In this document: piece by piece, positions 49,524-58,220 of the stretch
Numbering within the stretch: the first letter of the stretch is position 1
Layout of the letters: each line of letters begins with the position of its first letter
From: Micromonospora sp. RP3T
GTDB taxonomy: Bacteria > Actinomycetota > Actinomycetes > Mycobacteriales > Micromonosporaceae
Direction: 5' to 3'
Length of the DNA: 64,000 bases
Assembly: GCF_003027925.1 (NCBI RefSeq)
Contig: NZ_PYPS01000008.1
Coordinates: forward strand, 1 to 64,000
Notes under the pieces: generated by a model
Seen by the model: the letters and a program-made list of their open reading frames with translations, nothing else
What the model was told of the DNA's origin: nothing
Databases searched by the model: none
Program-made: the position numbers and the translations under genes

Positions 49524-49570
49524 CACGAAAAACTTTACGCATGTTGGGGGAGGCTGTCGTCGGGCCACCT

Positions 49571-49614
49571 CCCGGTCGGGGCCCGCCACCTGGTGGTGAC
49601 GGGCCCCGACCGGG
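49571..49614 (-). terminator. Terminator hairpin after the SGNH hydrolase gene
   Basis: Perfect 15-base inverted repeat CCCGGTCGGGGCCCG (49571-49585) and its complement (49600-49614), with a 14-base loop that can pair further inside (CCAC/GTGG). It lies 12 bases beyond the stop of the minus-strand SGNH gene and insulates isocitrate dehydrogenase. Confidence 0.8.
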
Positions 49615-49626
49615 TCGGCACAACGG

Positions 49627-51585
49627 TCAGTTGAAGGTCGCGTCCAGCGCCGCGGCCAGCTTGTCGTGACCCGACTCGTTGGGGTGAGGGGATCCGCCGA
49701 AGGCGGTCTTCTGGAGGTCGTTGACCCCGAGGGCCGGAGCCGGGGCGAACCGCACCCTCGGGTTGTCCGCCGGTAGCCCGGTGCGGATCACCAGATTGAG
49801 CTGGTTCGTCCACTGCGCGACGGTCGCCTTCCAGCCCGGGTCGTCGATCAGGTCCCGTTCCTGGGAGGGGATCTGACCCGGCAGGTAGCCGTGCAGCTCC
49901 TGGGCGAGGTTCACCCGGTACTGCTCGGCGAGCCGGCCGACGTCGAACCGGGCCGGGCTGATGTCGTAGTAGCCCATCCACACCACCTTGTCGGCGCCGG
50001 CGCCGAGCACCTCCTCGACGATCTCCTCGACGTCCGTCTTGATCTGCTGGTAGAGGGCCGGGCCGTCCCAGGTGGGAACCTCGATCCGGTGGTGGATGTA
50101 CCTGATCCCGGTGACGTCACCGACGATCTTGCCGTGACACGCGCCGCCGTCGATGACCCTGGCCTTCGCGGTGTAGTTGCCCGCCCGGTCGAACCAGTCC
50201 ATCTGCGCCTGCAACGGCAGCTTGTGCTCGGTGAAGTACCGCTGCATCAGTTCGCGGTAGTGGTCCATCAGCCCGCAACTGGCAAGGGCCTTGAGCAGCC
50301 CCGTCCACGTGGTGTTGTTCACCCCGCCGGTGCTGACGAAGTAGGCGGCCTTCCGGTCGGTCTTGGCCTGCCGGATGGCCCGGGTGGCCAGGTCGACGGG
50401 GGGCCAGTTCCGGGCCCAGGGGTTCTGGCAGGCGTCCTGGTGTCCCGGGGCCGCGCCGAGAATCTGCTGGGTGCCGTAGCCGGTGCGGGCGAAGTTGTAG
50501 TACTCGACCACCCGTTGGTTGCGATTGACGGCGTACTTGCCGGCGTAGCTGAACAGCATGTCGTTGCCGGGCATGCCGCGGAAGTCGGCTCTCGTGTTGC
50601 CCACGCAGGCGCCCATCGGGAAGGCGTTCATGAACTGCAGGTGGGCGGAGGTGACCGAGTCTCCGGTGGCCACCAGCACCACCGGCTGAGCGGGGTTGCG
50701 GTTCGGCGGGCAGTAGCGGTCCTTGCGCGCCTCGCCCAGCCTCTCGTCGGCCGCGTTGCCCGGACACGGCGGACCGGGTGTCGGGCTGGGCGGCGGATCC
50801 ACCGGGCCGGTGGGCGGGCCGGTGGGCGGGCCGGTGGGCGGCGGACTGTTCGTCGGCGATCCGCTGGGGCTGGTGGATCCGCTGGGGCTGGTGGACGGGG
50901 ACCCGCTGGGGCTGGTGGATGGGGACCCGCTGGGGCTGGTCGACCCGCTGGGGCTGGTCGACGGTGAGGCGCTGGGGCTGGTGGATCCGCTGGGGCTGGT
51001 GGACGGGGACCCGCTGGGGCTGGTCGACCCGCTGGGGCTGGTCGACGGCGACCCGCTGGGGCTGCCCGACGGGGAACCGCTCGGGCTGCCACTCGATCCC
51101 GGCGACGAGCTGGCGCACGGCGAGGAGCTGCTGCTCGGGCTCGCGCTCGCGCTGGTGCTCGCCGGTGCGCTCGGGCTGCCGGTGGAACCGCTCGGGGAGG
51201 CCGACGCCGTCGTCCCGGCGAGGGCCGGCTCCGCGGTCACGGTCCGCCGTACCGGGGTCGCCGTCGTGGTCGGGGTCGCCGACGGACAGCCGTTCACCTC
51301 CTGCCAGTCCTCCACCAACGCCCGGTGCACGTCGGCGGGCAGCGGTTCCCCGTCCGGGACACAGGGGTCGAAGGTCCAGCGGGTGAGCACGCCCCGGTAG
51401 GTGATGTCGCGGGTGCAGATCCCCGGGTCGGCGCCGGCCTGGGCCGCCACCGGACGGACGGTCAGTGGCTCGGGAGGGGTGACGTGGACGCCGATCCCCA
51501 GGGTGAGGCCGAGAACGGCCACCGTCGCCAGGGCGGCGGTGACGGCGCCCGATGCCCTCGCCCTTCGGTGCAACGCGGATGTCAT
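49627..51585 (-). CDS. Secreted SGNH/GDSL hydrolase with Ser/Pro/Gly-rich repeat linker
   Basis: A 652-residue exported protein. The N-terminus has a signal or anchor segment (residues 12-35). A short Cys-containing region follows, then about 150 residues of low-complexity SPSGS/STSPSGS repeats and a Pro-rich stretch. The C-terminal 350 residues look like an SGNH hydrolase: VVLVATGDSVTSAHLQ with the nucleophile Ser, GVNNTTWTGLL, VVWMGYYDISP, and the Asn/His end motif SPHPNESGHDKL. It probably de-esterifies a polysaccharide or lipid outside the cell. AGGAGA lies before the ATG. The repeat DNA (50859-51100) is built from units near CCGCTGGGGCTGGT. Confidence 0.85.
   Translation of the reverse strand: MTSALHRRARASGAVTAALATVAVLGLTLGIGVHVTPPEPLTVRPVAAQAGADPGICTRDITYRGVLTRWTFDPCVPDGEPLPADVHRALVEDWQEVNGCPSATPTTTATPVRRTVTAEPALAGTTASASPSGSTGSPSAPASTSASASPSSSSSPCASSSPGSSGSPSGSPSGSPSGSPSTSPSGSTSPSGSPSTSPSGSTSPSASPSTSPSGSTSPSGSPSTSPSGSPSTSPSGSTSPSGSPTNSPPPTGPPTGPPTGPVDPPPSPTPGPPCPGNAADERLGEARKDRYCPPNRNPAQPVVLVATGDSVTSAHLQFMNAFPMGACVGNTRADFRGMPGNDMLFSYAGKYAVNRNQRVVEYYNFARTGYGTQQILGAAPGHQDACQNPWARNWPPVDLATRAIRQAKTDRKAAYFVSTGGVNNTTWTGLLKALASCGLMDHYRELMQRYFTEHKLPLQAQMDWFDRAGNYTAKARVIDGGACHGKIVGDVTGIRYIHHRIEVPTWDGPALYQQIKTDVEEIVEEVLGAGADKVVWMGYYDISPARFDVGRLAEQYRVNLAQELHGYLPGQIPSQERDLIDDPGWKATVAQWTNQLNLVIRTGLPADNPRVRFAPAPALGVNDLQKTAFGGSPHPNESGHDKLAAALDATFN
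50859..51100. repeat. Low-complexity tandem repeat inside the SGNH gene
   Basis: About 15 imperfect copies of a 12-24 base unit built on CCGCTGGGGCTGGT followed by GGA, CGA or a GGGGA spacer. On the coding (minus) strand they encode the SPSGS/STSPSGS linker. Such tracts change length by slippage, so linker length may differ between strains. Confidence 0.8.
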
Positions 51586-51675
51586 GAGCTGGCGTCTCCT
51601 CTCGTACGGTCGGCCGGCGCGGGCGCACGACGCCGGTCGGTGCTCCTACGCCTCGCGTGGAACGTAGCCACGGGT

Positions 51676-51681
51676 GATAAT
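51676..51681 (+). promoter_or_regulatory. Possible -10 box for the third AfsR-like gene
   Basis: GATAAT at 51676-51681 is close to TATAAT and lies about 25 bases before GTG 51707 in the 121-base divergent gap 51586-51706. No clear -35 box is seen. Confidence 0.35.
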
Positions 51682-51706
51682 TCGTCGATGAATCCGCGAT
51701 GAGGCG

Positions 51707-54700
51707 GTGGGACTGGTCGTGCGGATACGAGCGCTGGGGCCGGTGCGGATCTGGGACGGCGCGCAGTGGGCGCCGGTCACGGCGCCGCACCACCGCGTCG
51801 TGCTGGCCGTGCTGCTGGCCGAGGCCGGGCAACCGGTGAGCCGGGATCGACTGGTCGACGAGATCTGGGGTGACCGTCCCACCCGGACGGCGGCCAGCGC
51901 CGTCAACGGGTACGTCATGCGTCTGCGCCGGTTGCTGCGGGCCGGTGGGGCCGGCGACGTGGTCAGCCGTGCTGCCGGCTACGAGCTGGTGACCGGCGAG
52001 GACACGATCGACGTCCAGGTGTTCGAGCGGATGGCGCGCGCCGGGAAGCGGGAGGTCGCCGAGGGCCGCGTCGCCGACGGGGTACGCCAGTTGTCCGGTG
52101 GCCTGGCGCTGTGGCGCGGCCCGGCGCTGGCCGACGTGCCCGAGACGCTCACCGTCTCGGCGGCGTCGGCCCGCCTGGAGCAGCTCCGACTGGCGGCGTA
52201 CGAGGAACGCTTCGCCGCGCAACTGGAGTTGGGCCAGCACGCGGAGATCGTCGAGGAACTGGCCGCGCTCGCGGACGCGCATCCGATGCGCGAGCGGCTC
52301 TGCCGACACCTGATGGTCTCGCTGTACCGCTGCGGGCGGCGGGCCGAGGCGCTGGAGGCGTACCGCCGGGTCCGTGACGTGCTCGTCGACGAGACCGGGA
52401 TCGAGCCCGGCCCGGAGCTGCGGGACGTGGAACGCGCCGTGCTCACCGACGACCGGAGCCTCGCCGCGCCCGCCGTCCGGCCGGTGGCCCCGGCGCAGTT
52501 GCCGGCCGTGGCCACGCACTTCGCCGGCCGCCGCGATCCGCTGGCGGCCCTGGACGCCCTCGCCGGCCAGCGGCCCACGCCGCCGGTGGTCGTCACGGGG
52601 CTGGCCGGGGTCGGCAAGACGGCTCTGGCCGTCCGCTGGGGGCACGCGGAGCGGGACCGGTTTCCCGACGGTCAGCTCTACGTCGACCTGCGCGGCAGCT
52701 CACCACGGCCGCCGGTGACACCGATGGCCGCGCTCGTCCACTTCCTCCAGGCGCTGGGCGTACCGGCGGAGCAGATCCCGGCGGAGCCGGACGAGGCGGT
52801 CGGGCTCTACCGCAGCGTGACCGCCCTGCGGCGGATCCTCGTCGTGCTCGACAACGCCGCCGACGCCGACCAGGTCCGTCCGCTGCTGCCCGGGGGAGCC
52901 GGGTGCGTGGTGCTGGTGACCAGCCGCGAGCAACTGCGTGGCCTGACCGCCCGGGAGGGCGCGGCCCGGCTCCGGTTGGACGTGCTCTCCCCGGACGAGG
53001 CCGACGACCTGCTGGCCATGCTGCTGCCCGGGGCGGCCGGGCGGGACACGGCGGAACTCGCCCGACTGTGCGGCTACCTTCCTCTGGCCATGCGCATCGC
53101 AGCCGCCAACCTGCGGGCCGAGCTGACCCCGATCGGCCAGTACAACCAGCGGCTCGCCGCCGGTGACCGGCTGGCGGTGCTCGGTGTTCCCGGCGACACC
53201 ACGACCGCCACCGTGGCCGCCTTCGACCTGTCGTACGAGGCGCAGCCGGCGGCTGCCCGCCGGGTGTTCCGGCTGCTGGGCGCCGCTCCGGGAGATGTCG
53301 TCACCCCGCCGGCCGCCGCGGCCCTGGCCGACGTGCCGGTGGCCGAGGTGGAGCCGCTGCTCGACGCCCTCGCCCGGGCCCACCTGTTGGAGCAGTCCGC
53401 TCCCGCCCGCTACCGCTGGCACGACCTGGTGCGCCTCTACGCCCGGCGACGCGGCTCGGTCGAGGACACCGACCGGGGGGCCGCGCTCGACCGACTGTAC
53501 GACCACTATCTGTCCACCATGGACGTCGCCGCCGGCCTGCTCTATCCGAGTGTCGTGCGGCTGCCACTGCCGTCCGGCGTGAGCGCACGGCACCGGGTCG
53601 GGTTCTCCACCGCGGCCGAGGCGCGGAGTTGGGTGGAGGCCGAGCGGGACAACATGATCGCCGCCGTCATGGCCGCCGGGCCGGAGCACCGGACGGCCGC
53701 CTGGCGACTCACCGACCACCTGCGCTGGCACCTCGACTTCACCTCGCCGTCGGCGGAGTGGCTGCCGGTCACCGAGGCCGCTCTGGCGTACGCGCGGGCG
53801 GACGACCATCCGCTGGGGCAGGCCGCCGCCCATCTGAGCCGGGCCACCGTCCTGCTGGCCACCAGCCGGTACGCCGACGCGCTCGACGACTTCCGGCGGG
53901 CGCTCGGGTTCGCCCGACGCGGTGGCTGGGCCGAGGGCGAGGGCAGCGCCTTGAGCAATCTGGCCCACGTGTCGTTCGAGACCGGCCGGCTGGACCTGGC
54001 CGCCCGCTACAGCCTTGAGGCGTTGGAGATCGACACCCGGATCGGCCGGTTCGCCGGCCGTCTGGCGCGGTTGGCCAATCTCGGCAACATCCGTCTCCAG
54101 CAGGGTCGGCTGGCCGACGCCGTCACCTACTGCGAGCAGGTCATCGAGTTGGAGAGCCGGGTCGACGAGTGGCACGGGCAGGGCACGGCGCATGGCTGCC
54201 TGGGCGAGGCCCACCTGCTGCTCGGCCGCTACGACGAGGCGTCGGTCCATCTGGGGCGGGCGTTGGCCACGCACCGGCGGGCCGGCGCCCGTAGCTGCGA
54301 GGCCGACACCCTGCGGCTGCTGGCGGCGGTGCACGGGGCCACCGGTGACCTCGACCGGGCGCGACGCGACGCGGTCGAGGCGCTGCGGATCGCCCGCGAG
54401 GTCGGTGACCGGTGGGTCGAGGCGCACGCCCTGCTCGCCCGCGCCGACCTCGACCTGCGGGCCGGCGACGCCGATCCGGCGATCGACCGCCTGGGGCAGG
54501 TCCTCGCCCTGGCCCGGGGCGACGGGGCCCGGCACGCCGAGGCGCAGGCGTTGATCGGTCTGGCTCGGGCCCACCGGTTGCGCGGGGGGACCGGGGACGA
54601 CGAGGCGCGGGCGTACGCGTCGCGGGCCCTGGCCATCTCCCGCGAGTACGGCTACGAGCTGTTGGAGAAGGCCGCGTTGGCGGTGCGCGGGCCGCAGCCC

Positions 54701-54778
54701 GACGCAGATCGGGCGGCCGGCGTCGGCCAGCTGAATACGCACAATGGGTCCGAGCCCGTCGACACCATTCCGGGTTGA
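51707..54778 (+). CDS. AfsR/SARP-type regulator (third)
   Basis: A 1023-residue regulator with the same plan: DNA-binding N-terminus (APHHRVVLAVLLAEAGQPV, EIWGDRP, VNGYVMRLRRLL), BTAD domain, NB-ARC ATPase with P-loop GLAGVGKTA (about 300) and LVVLDNAADADQVRPLLPG, winged-helix and long TPR region (SNLAHVSFETGRLDLA, ANLGNIRLQQGRLADA, HGCLGEAHLLLGRYDEA). GTG 51707 or GTG 51719 may be the start. It is divergent from the SGNH hydrolase and followed by phosphatidylserine decarboxylase after a 42-base gap. Confidence 0.9.
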   Translation: MGLVVRIRALGPVRIWDGAQWAPVTAPHHRVVLAVLLAEAGQPVSRDRLVDEIWGDRPTRTAASAVNGYVMRLRRLLRAGGAGDVVSRAAGYELVTGEDTIDVQVFERMARAGKREVAEGRVADGVRQLSGGLALWRGPALADVPETLTVSAASARLEQLRLAAYEERFAAQLELGQHAEIVEELAALADAHPMRERLCRHLMVSLYRCGRRAEALEAYRRVRDVLVDETGIEPGPELRDVERAVLTDDRSLAAPAVRPVAPAQLPAVATHFAGRRDPLAALDALAGQRPTPPVVVTGLAGVGKTALAVRWGHAERDRFPDGQLYVDLRGSSPRPPVTPMAALVHFLQALGVPAEQIPAEPDEAVGLYRSVTALRRILVVLDNAADADQVRPLLPGGAGCVVLVTSREQLRGLTAREGAARLRLDVLSPDEADDLLAMLLPGAAGRDTAELARLCGYLPLAMRIAAANLRAELTPIGQYNQRLAAGDRLAVLGVPGDTTTATVAAFDLSYEAQPAAARRVFRLLGAAPGDVVTPPAAAALADVPVAEVEPLLDALARAHLLEQSAPARYRWHDLVRLYARRRGSVEDTDRGAALDRLYDHYLSTMDVAAGLLYPSVVRLPLPSGVSARHRVGFSTAAEARSWVEAERDNMIAAVMAAGPEHRTAAWRLTDHLRWHLDFTSPSAEWLPVTEAALAYARADDHPLGQAAAHLSRATVLLATSRYADALDDFRRALGFARRGGWAEGEGSALSNLAHVSFETGRLDLAARYSLEALEIDTRIGRFAGRLARLANLGNIRLQQGRLADAVTYCEQVIELESRVDEWHGQGTAHGCLGEAHLLLGRYDEASVHLGRALATHRRAGARSCEADTLRLLAAVHGATGDLDRARRDAVEALRIAREVGDRWVEAHALLARADLDLRAGDADPAIDRLGQVLALARGDGARHAEAQALIGLARAHRLRGGTGDDEARAYASRALAISREYGYELLEKAALAVRGPQPDADRAAGVGQLNTHNGSEPVDTIPG

Positions 54779-54808
54779 CGCACCCGATCTCGACAATTGG
54801 TGTCGTGT

Positions 54809-54814
54809 TAGAGT
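54809..54814 (+). promoter_or_regulatory. Possible -10 box for psd (leaderless)
   Basis: TAGAGT at 54809-54814 fits TAnnnT and ends 6 bases before ATG 54821, consistent with a leaderless transcript; no ribosome site is seen in front of the gene. The -35 is not clear. Confidence 0.4.
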
Positions 54815-54820
54815 TCCGCG

Positions 54821-55681
54821 ATGCTCGGCCGAATGCTCATTCTTGTCCTCTCGGTCATCCCGAAGCACGCGATCAGTCGCGGCGCGGGATGGCTCGCCAC
54901 CCGCACCGTTCCGGTCCGGTGGCGCGGCCCGGCGTACCGCACCTACAGCCGTGTCTTCGGTGCCCGGCCGGAGGAGGCGGCTCTCCCCCTTGAGCAGTAC
55001 CCGTCCGTCAACGCGTTCTTCACCCGTACGCTCCGGCCGGGATCACGTCCGCTCGCGGCCGACGCCATTGTCTCCCCGGTCGACGCCACCGTCGGAGCAT
55101 ACGGAGTCATCGAGTCCGACACGCTCGTGCAGGCCAAGGGACGCAATTATTCCCTCACCGCGCTGCTCGGTGACCGCGAGTTGGCGGACAGATTCGACGG
55201 AGGCACGTACGCCACGTTCTACCTTTCGCCGAAGGACTACCACCGCATTCATTTTCCGTTGTCCGGAAAGGTCACCGCGGCCACCTACATCCCCGGTGAG
55301 CTCTGGCCGGTCAACGTCGCCGCCGTGGCCAACGTGGCGAACCTCTTCGCGGTGAACGAGCGCATCGTCATCGAGGTCGACGGCGAGCGCGGCGGGCGGA
55401 TGGCGATCGTCGCCGTCGGCGCCACCATGGTGGGGATGACCCGTCTGGCCTTCGACGACCTGCACACCAACGCCCGACGGCGCGAGGTGCGCCGTCGTCG
55501 CTACGATCCGGCGCTTCCCGCGTCGGCCGGCGCCGAGCTGGGGCACTTCGAGTTCGGGTCCACGGTCGTCCTGGCCTGCTCTCGGGACGCCGGGACCATC
55601 GAGCCGCTGCCGATCGGCGCGACCGTACGGATGGGTGAGCGACTCGGTGCGCCGGCCGCCGCTGATGCCGCTACCAGATGA
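54821..55681 (+). CDS. psd: Phosphatidylserine decarboxylase
   Basis: A 286-residue membrane-associated enzyme that decarboxylates phosphatidylserine to phosphatidylethanolamine. It has an N-terminal hydrophobic stretch, YPSVNAFFTRTLRPGSRPL, SPVDATVGAYG, YLSPKDYHRIHFPLSG, GELWPVN and NERIVI. The self-cleavage site is FGST in GHFEFGSTVVL, where Ser becomes the pyruvoyl group; this is the LGST position of the family. The length is normal. ATG 54833 is an alternative start. Its last 11 bases overlap the convergent small gene at 55671. Confidence 0.92.
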   Translation: MLGRMLILVLSVIPKHAISRGAGWLATRTVPVRWRGPAYRTYSRVFGARPEEAALPLEQYPSVNAFFTRTLRPGSRPLAADAIVSPVDATVGAYGVIESDTLVQAKGRNYSLTALLGDRELADRFDGGTYATFYLSPKDYHRIHFPLSGKVTAATYIPGELWPVNVAAVANVANLFAVNERIVIEVDGERGGRMAIVAVGATMVGMTRLAFDDLHTNARRREVRRRRYDPALPASAGAELGHFEFGSTVVLACSRDAGTIEPLPIGATVRMGERLGAPAAADAATR

Positions 55682-56054
55682 TGACGCCGCCGTTCACCGC
55701 CTTGGCACGCTCCACAGCGTGCCGCACGTTGGCCAGGTGACGGAGAATGCGATCCGCGTCGTATCCAGTCGCGGCGGCCAGTAGCTCGACGTGCTCGGCC
55801 AGGAGTACGCATTCCTGCTCGAAGGCGTCGAGTCGGCCGGGCGGGACCTGGAGATTCCCACGGTTCTCGACCGTGATGTCAGCGAGTTGCGGCAGGAACG
55901 TCGCGCCGAGACGCCGTGCGGCTGCGGAGCCCCACAGCTCATGGCGAAAGCTCTCAGCTCCCACCTCGGTGCTGGTGCCCGGCGGATCCACGACGACGTT
56001 CCGGCCGGCGTAGGCGTCGTCGTCCGGTATCCATACCGAGATGTCGAGGCTCAT
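55671..56054 (-). CDS. Small conserved-looking protein of unknown function
   Basis: A 127-residue soluble protein with no signal peptide and no motif I recognise. It begins MSLDISVWIPDDDAYAG and contains FLPQLADITVENRG followed by a helical C-terminus (RLDAFEQECVLLAEHVELL, RHLANVRHAVERAKA). GGGAG and GGGG lie before the ATG. It overlaps the end of psd by 11 bases on the opposite strand and is divergent from the HEAT-like gene. Codon use is that of a real gene and the reading frame is open throughout. Polymorphic-toxin immunity proteins can look like this, but nothing here supports that. Confidence 0.65.
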   Translation of the reverse strand: MSLDISVWIPDDDAYAGRNVVVDPPGTSTEVGAESFRHELWGSAAARRLGATFLPQLADITVENRGNLQVPPGRLDAFEQECVLLAEHVELLAAATGYDADRILRHLANVRHAVERAKAVNGGVIIW

Positions 56055-56174
56055 CCCCACGCTCCCGCCATGTCTCGAATCTCGGCCACTGTAGACGATG
56101 ACCAGATGCCCTGATCTGCCGTTGAGTGGCGTGGATCTGCCGACGAGCGGATGCCTCGACCAGAAGCGTGGGCG

Positions 56175-56180
56175 TAAGGT
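56175..56180 (+). promoter_or_regulatory. Possible -10 box (or ribosome site) for the HEAT-like gene
   Basis: TAAGGT at 56175-56180 ends 7 bases before ATG 56188. It fits TAnnnT for a leaderless start, but AAGG could instead act as a ribosome site. The remaining divergent gap 56055-56174 shows nothing clear. Confidence 0.3.
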
Positions 56181-56187
56181 GCAGTCG

Positions 56188-57717
56188 ATGATCGGTGATG
56201 CCTGGTTGGATCGGTGTGCGTCTGCGGCACCCCTGCTGCGAGGGCTGGCGAGGAACCCGGCAGCGCCGGTCGACGTGTTGTTGCGGCTGGTGGATTCGTG
56301 GCCGGAGCAGGTGTGCGATGGGCTACGCCGCCGCCGTGAGCTGCCGCCGCCGGTGCGGGATGCGATGCTGCACCATCCCTCGCCCAGGATCCGTGGAGCG
56401 CTGGCTGCCCATCCGCAAGTCGACGCCCTGGCACGCGCCACGCTGCTGGCCGACCCGGCGTGGCGGGTGCGAACGCGCGCGTTCGGCCGACCCGGTCAGG
56501 AGCCGCTGCCCGACGACGTGCTGGTCAGGTTGTTGACCGAGCTCGACGCCCCGCCCTCCGACATGCCGTTCAGCCGAGCGGAACTGATCGGCGAGTTGTT
56601 CGAGGCGACCGGGTATGACCGGCGTCTGTTCCGGCTGGCCGCCGCGCACCCCCGGCCGGGTGTGCGCCGGTTCGCGGCCGGTTCCTGGTACCGGCTGGAC
56701 GAGCGGTCGCGCCAGGCGCTGCTGGAGGATGAGGTGCCCGACGTACGGGCGGCCGCGGTGGCGTCCGTCGCGTTCTGGCAGCGGGTGATGGAGCCTGCGG
56801 ATCTGCCGGATCAGCACTGTCACGCATTCTGGTCCGTGCTTCAGCGTCCACTGTCCCGGGCGCTGATCGATCAGGTGCTGGCCAGCGGCGACACGGCTGC
56901 GCTGCGGGTGATGGGCGGGAACCCGAGCGTCCCGCCGGACGTGGTCGAAACGCTGCTGCGCCACCCCGACCCGTCGGTCCGGCAGGGAGTCACCGGTCGC
57001 GCCGACCTGACCGGAGACCACCTCGTCAGGCTCGCCGCCGACCCAGCGGTCGAGGTCCGCACCGCTGTCTCCACCCATCCCGGCCTCACCGAGCGGCAGC
57101 GGGCCGGCATCGACATCGACGTGACCACTGTGCCGGACGATGGCCACTTCGGCTCCGCGGACGTCCGCTGCCGGTGGGTCCCGTATCCCGACGACGCCGC
57201 GCAGAAGATCACCGACGCGCTGCGGTGGGCCCGTTCGGTCAATCCGCTGCTGCGCCGACGAGCGGCCCGCAACGCCGAGTTGCCGGCGGACGTCGTCACC
57301 ATGCTCGCCGACGACACCGACCTGGGCGTACGGGTCCTGCTCGCCCAGCACCACCCGGCCGCGCCGCCGACGTTGCTGTTGCGCTGCCACCTGGAGTACC
57401 ACTGCTGCGGCCGGGACCGGCTCAGCGAGCTACCACAGTTCCCCACCGAGGGACTGGCCCGCTTCGCCGACAACCCGGACCCGGCGGTACGACGGCTCGT
57501 CGCCCTCGACCCGCACGCCGACCCCGAACTCGTCGACCGACTCAGCACCGACCCGGACGCCGCCGTGCGACAGGCGATGGCAGGCAGCCCACGCCTGCCG
57601 GCACCGCGGGTCACCGCGCTTCTCAACGATCCCGAACTGGCCGAGGCAGCCGCGGCCAACCCGGCCCTGACGGTCGATCACATACAACACATCCTGGACA
57701 GCCCCACCGAGGGCTAG
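56188..57717 (+). CDS. HEAT/LRV-like helical repeat protein
   Basis: A 509-residue protein built almost wholly from short helical repeats with recurring HPxPxVR-type units (HHPSPRIRGALAAHP, LADPAWRVRTRA, AAHPRPGVRRFAA, RHPDPSVRQGV, AADPAVEVRTAV, DNPDPAVRRLVALDP, STDPDAAVRQAMAGSP). This is the pattern of leucine-rich-variant/HEAT proteins that form curved scaffolds for protein binding. A Cys pair (YHCCGRD) lies near residue 415. ATG 56188 was chosen over 56098 because the earlier stretch is not repeat-like. No operon partner is evident; the function is unknown. Confidence 0.8.
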   Translation: MIGDAWLDRCASAAPLLRGLARNPAAPVDVLLRLVDSWPEQVCDGLRRRRELPPPVRDAMLHHPSPRIRGALAAHPQVDALARATLLADPAWRVRTRAFGRPGQEPLPDDVLVRLLTELDAPPSDMPFSRAELIGELFEATGYDRRLFRLAAAHPRPGVRRFAAGSWYRLDERSRQALLEDEVPDVRAAAVASVAFWQRVMEPADLPDQHCHAFWSVLQRPLSRALIDQVLASGDTAALRVMGGNPSVPPDVVETLLRHPDPSVRQGVTGRADLTGDHLVRLAADPAVEVRTAVSTHPGLTERQRAGIDIDVTTVPDDGHFGSADVRCRWVPYPDDAAQKITDALRWARSVNPLLRRRAARNAELPADVVTMLADDTDLGVRVLLAQHHPAAPPTLLLRCHLEYHCCGRDRLSELPQFPTEGLARFADNPDPAVRRLVALDPHADPELVDRLSTDPDAAVRQAMAGSPRLPAPRVTALLNDPELAEAAAANPALTVDHIQHILDSPTEG

Positions 57718-57752
57718 CACCGGACCACCGAGATGGCGGGCGGGCCCGGCCC

Positions 57753-58085
57753 TCATCGCCGGGCCGGCGTGCGCCGCACGCCGGCAGCGGCCGTCCGCTG
57801 TGAGTGGTCGAGGATCTGCGGAATCCACCCGCGGCGCACCGCCTCCACCCCGGCCTGGAAGCGGCTCTCCACACCGATGTGGTCCAGGAGCTCGGCGACC
57901 CGGCGGCTGAACGTGCGCGGGGACATGTTCAGCTTGCGGCACGCCGAGGTGTCGGGGGCGCCGGTCAGCAGCTGGGCCAGCACCGGCACCAGGTGCTCGG
58001 GCACCGGCGCCCGTCGGGGCGGAACCGGGCGCGGCGACGAGGCGCCGACCGGGTGGCCGATGCGTTGTGACAAGACCAGATCCAT
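57753..58085 (-). CDS. Short LuxR-type HTH protein
   Basis: A 110-residue protein that is essentially one DNA-binding domain: LLTGAPDTSACRKLNMSPRTFSRRVAELLDHIGVESRFQAGVEAVRRGWI, quoted here only as positions about 40-90, with the recognition helix around NMSPRTFSRRV. It matches the C-terminal HTH of the three larger genes upstream on the same strand (RFQ...GW end motif) but lacks their N-terminal domain, so it is a truncated paralogue or a small regulator. GGAGGG precedes ATG 58085. It is the last gene of the minus-strand row. Confidence 0.75.
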   Translation of the reverse strand: MDLVLSQRIGHPVGASSPRPVPPRRAPVPEHLVPVLAQLLTGAPDTSACRKLNMSPRTFSRRVAELLDHIGVESRFQAGVEAVRRGWIPQILDHSQRTAAAGVRRTPARR

Positions 58086-58220
58086 GCGATCCCTCCCCGG
58101 ATCGACCGAACCGTTCCTGCCATCGACGGTAGTCGTCGCTCGGATGATCGGCGGCCGGGATTGACGAACAGTACGACCCCACTGTTCGCGATCGGCCGCG
58201 TCGGGCCCGCCGCGCGGCGG

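Noticed and set aside
50859..51100. Regular repeats resembling a CRISPR array
   Set aside because: Units are 12-24 bases, contiguous and coding for a linker; no unique spacers and no cas genes.
50723..51400. Plus-strand open frame with repeated LGLVDPLGLVDGD units
   Set aside because: Antisense reading of the Ser/Pro/Gly repeats in the SGNH gene; the minus frame has a signal peptide, ribosome site and catalytic motifs.
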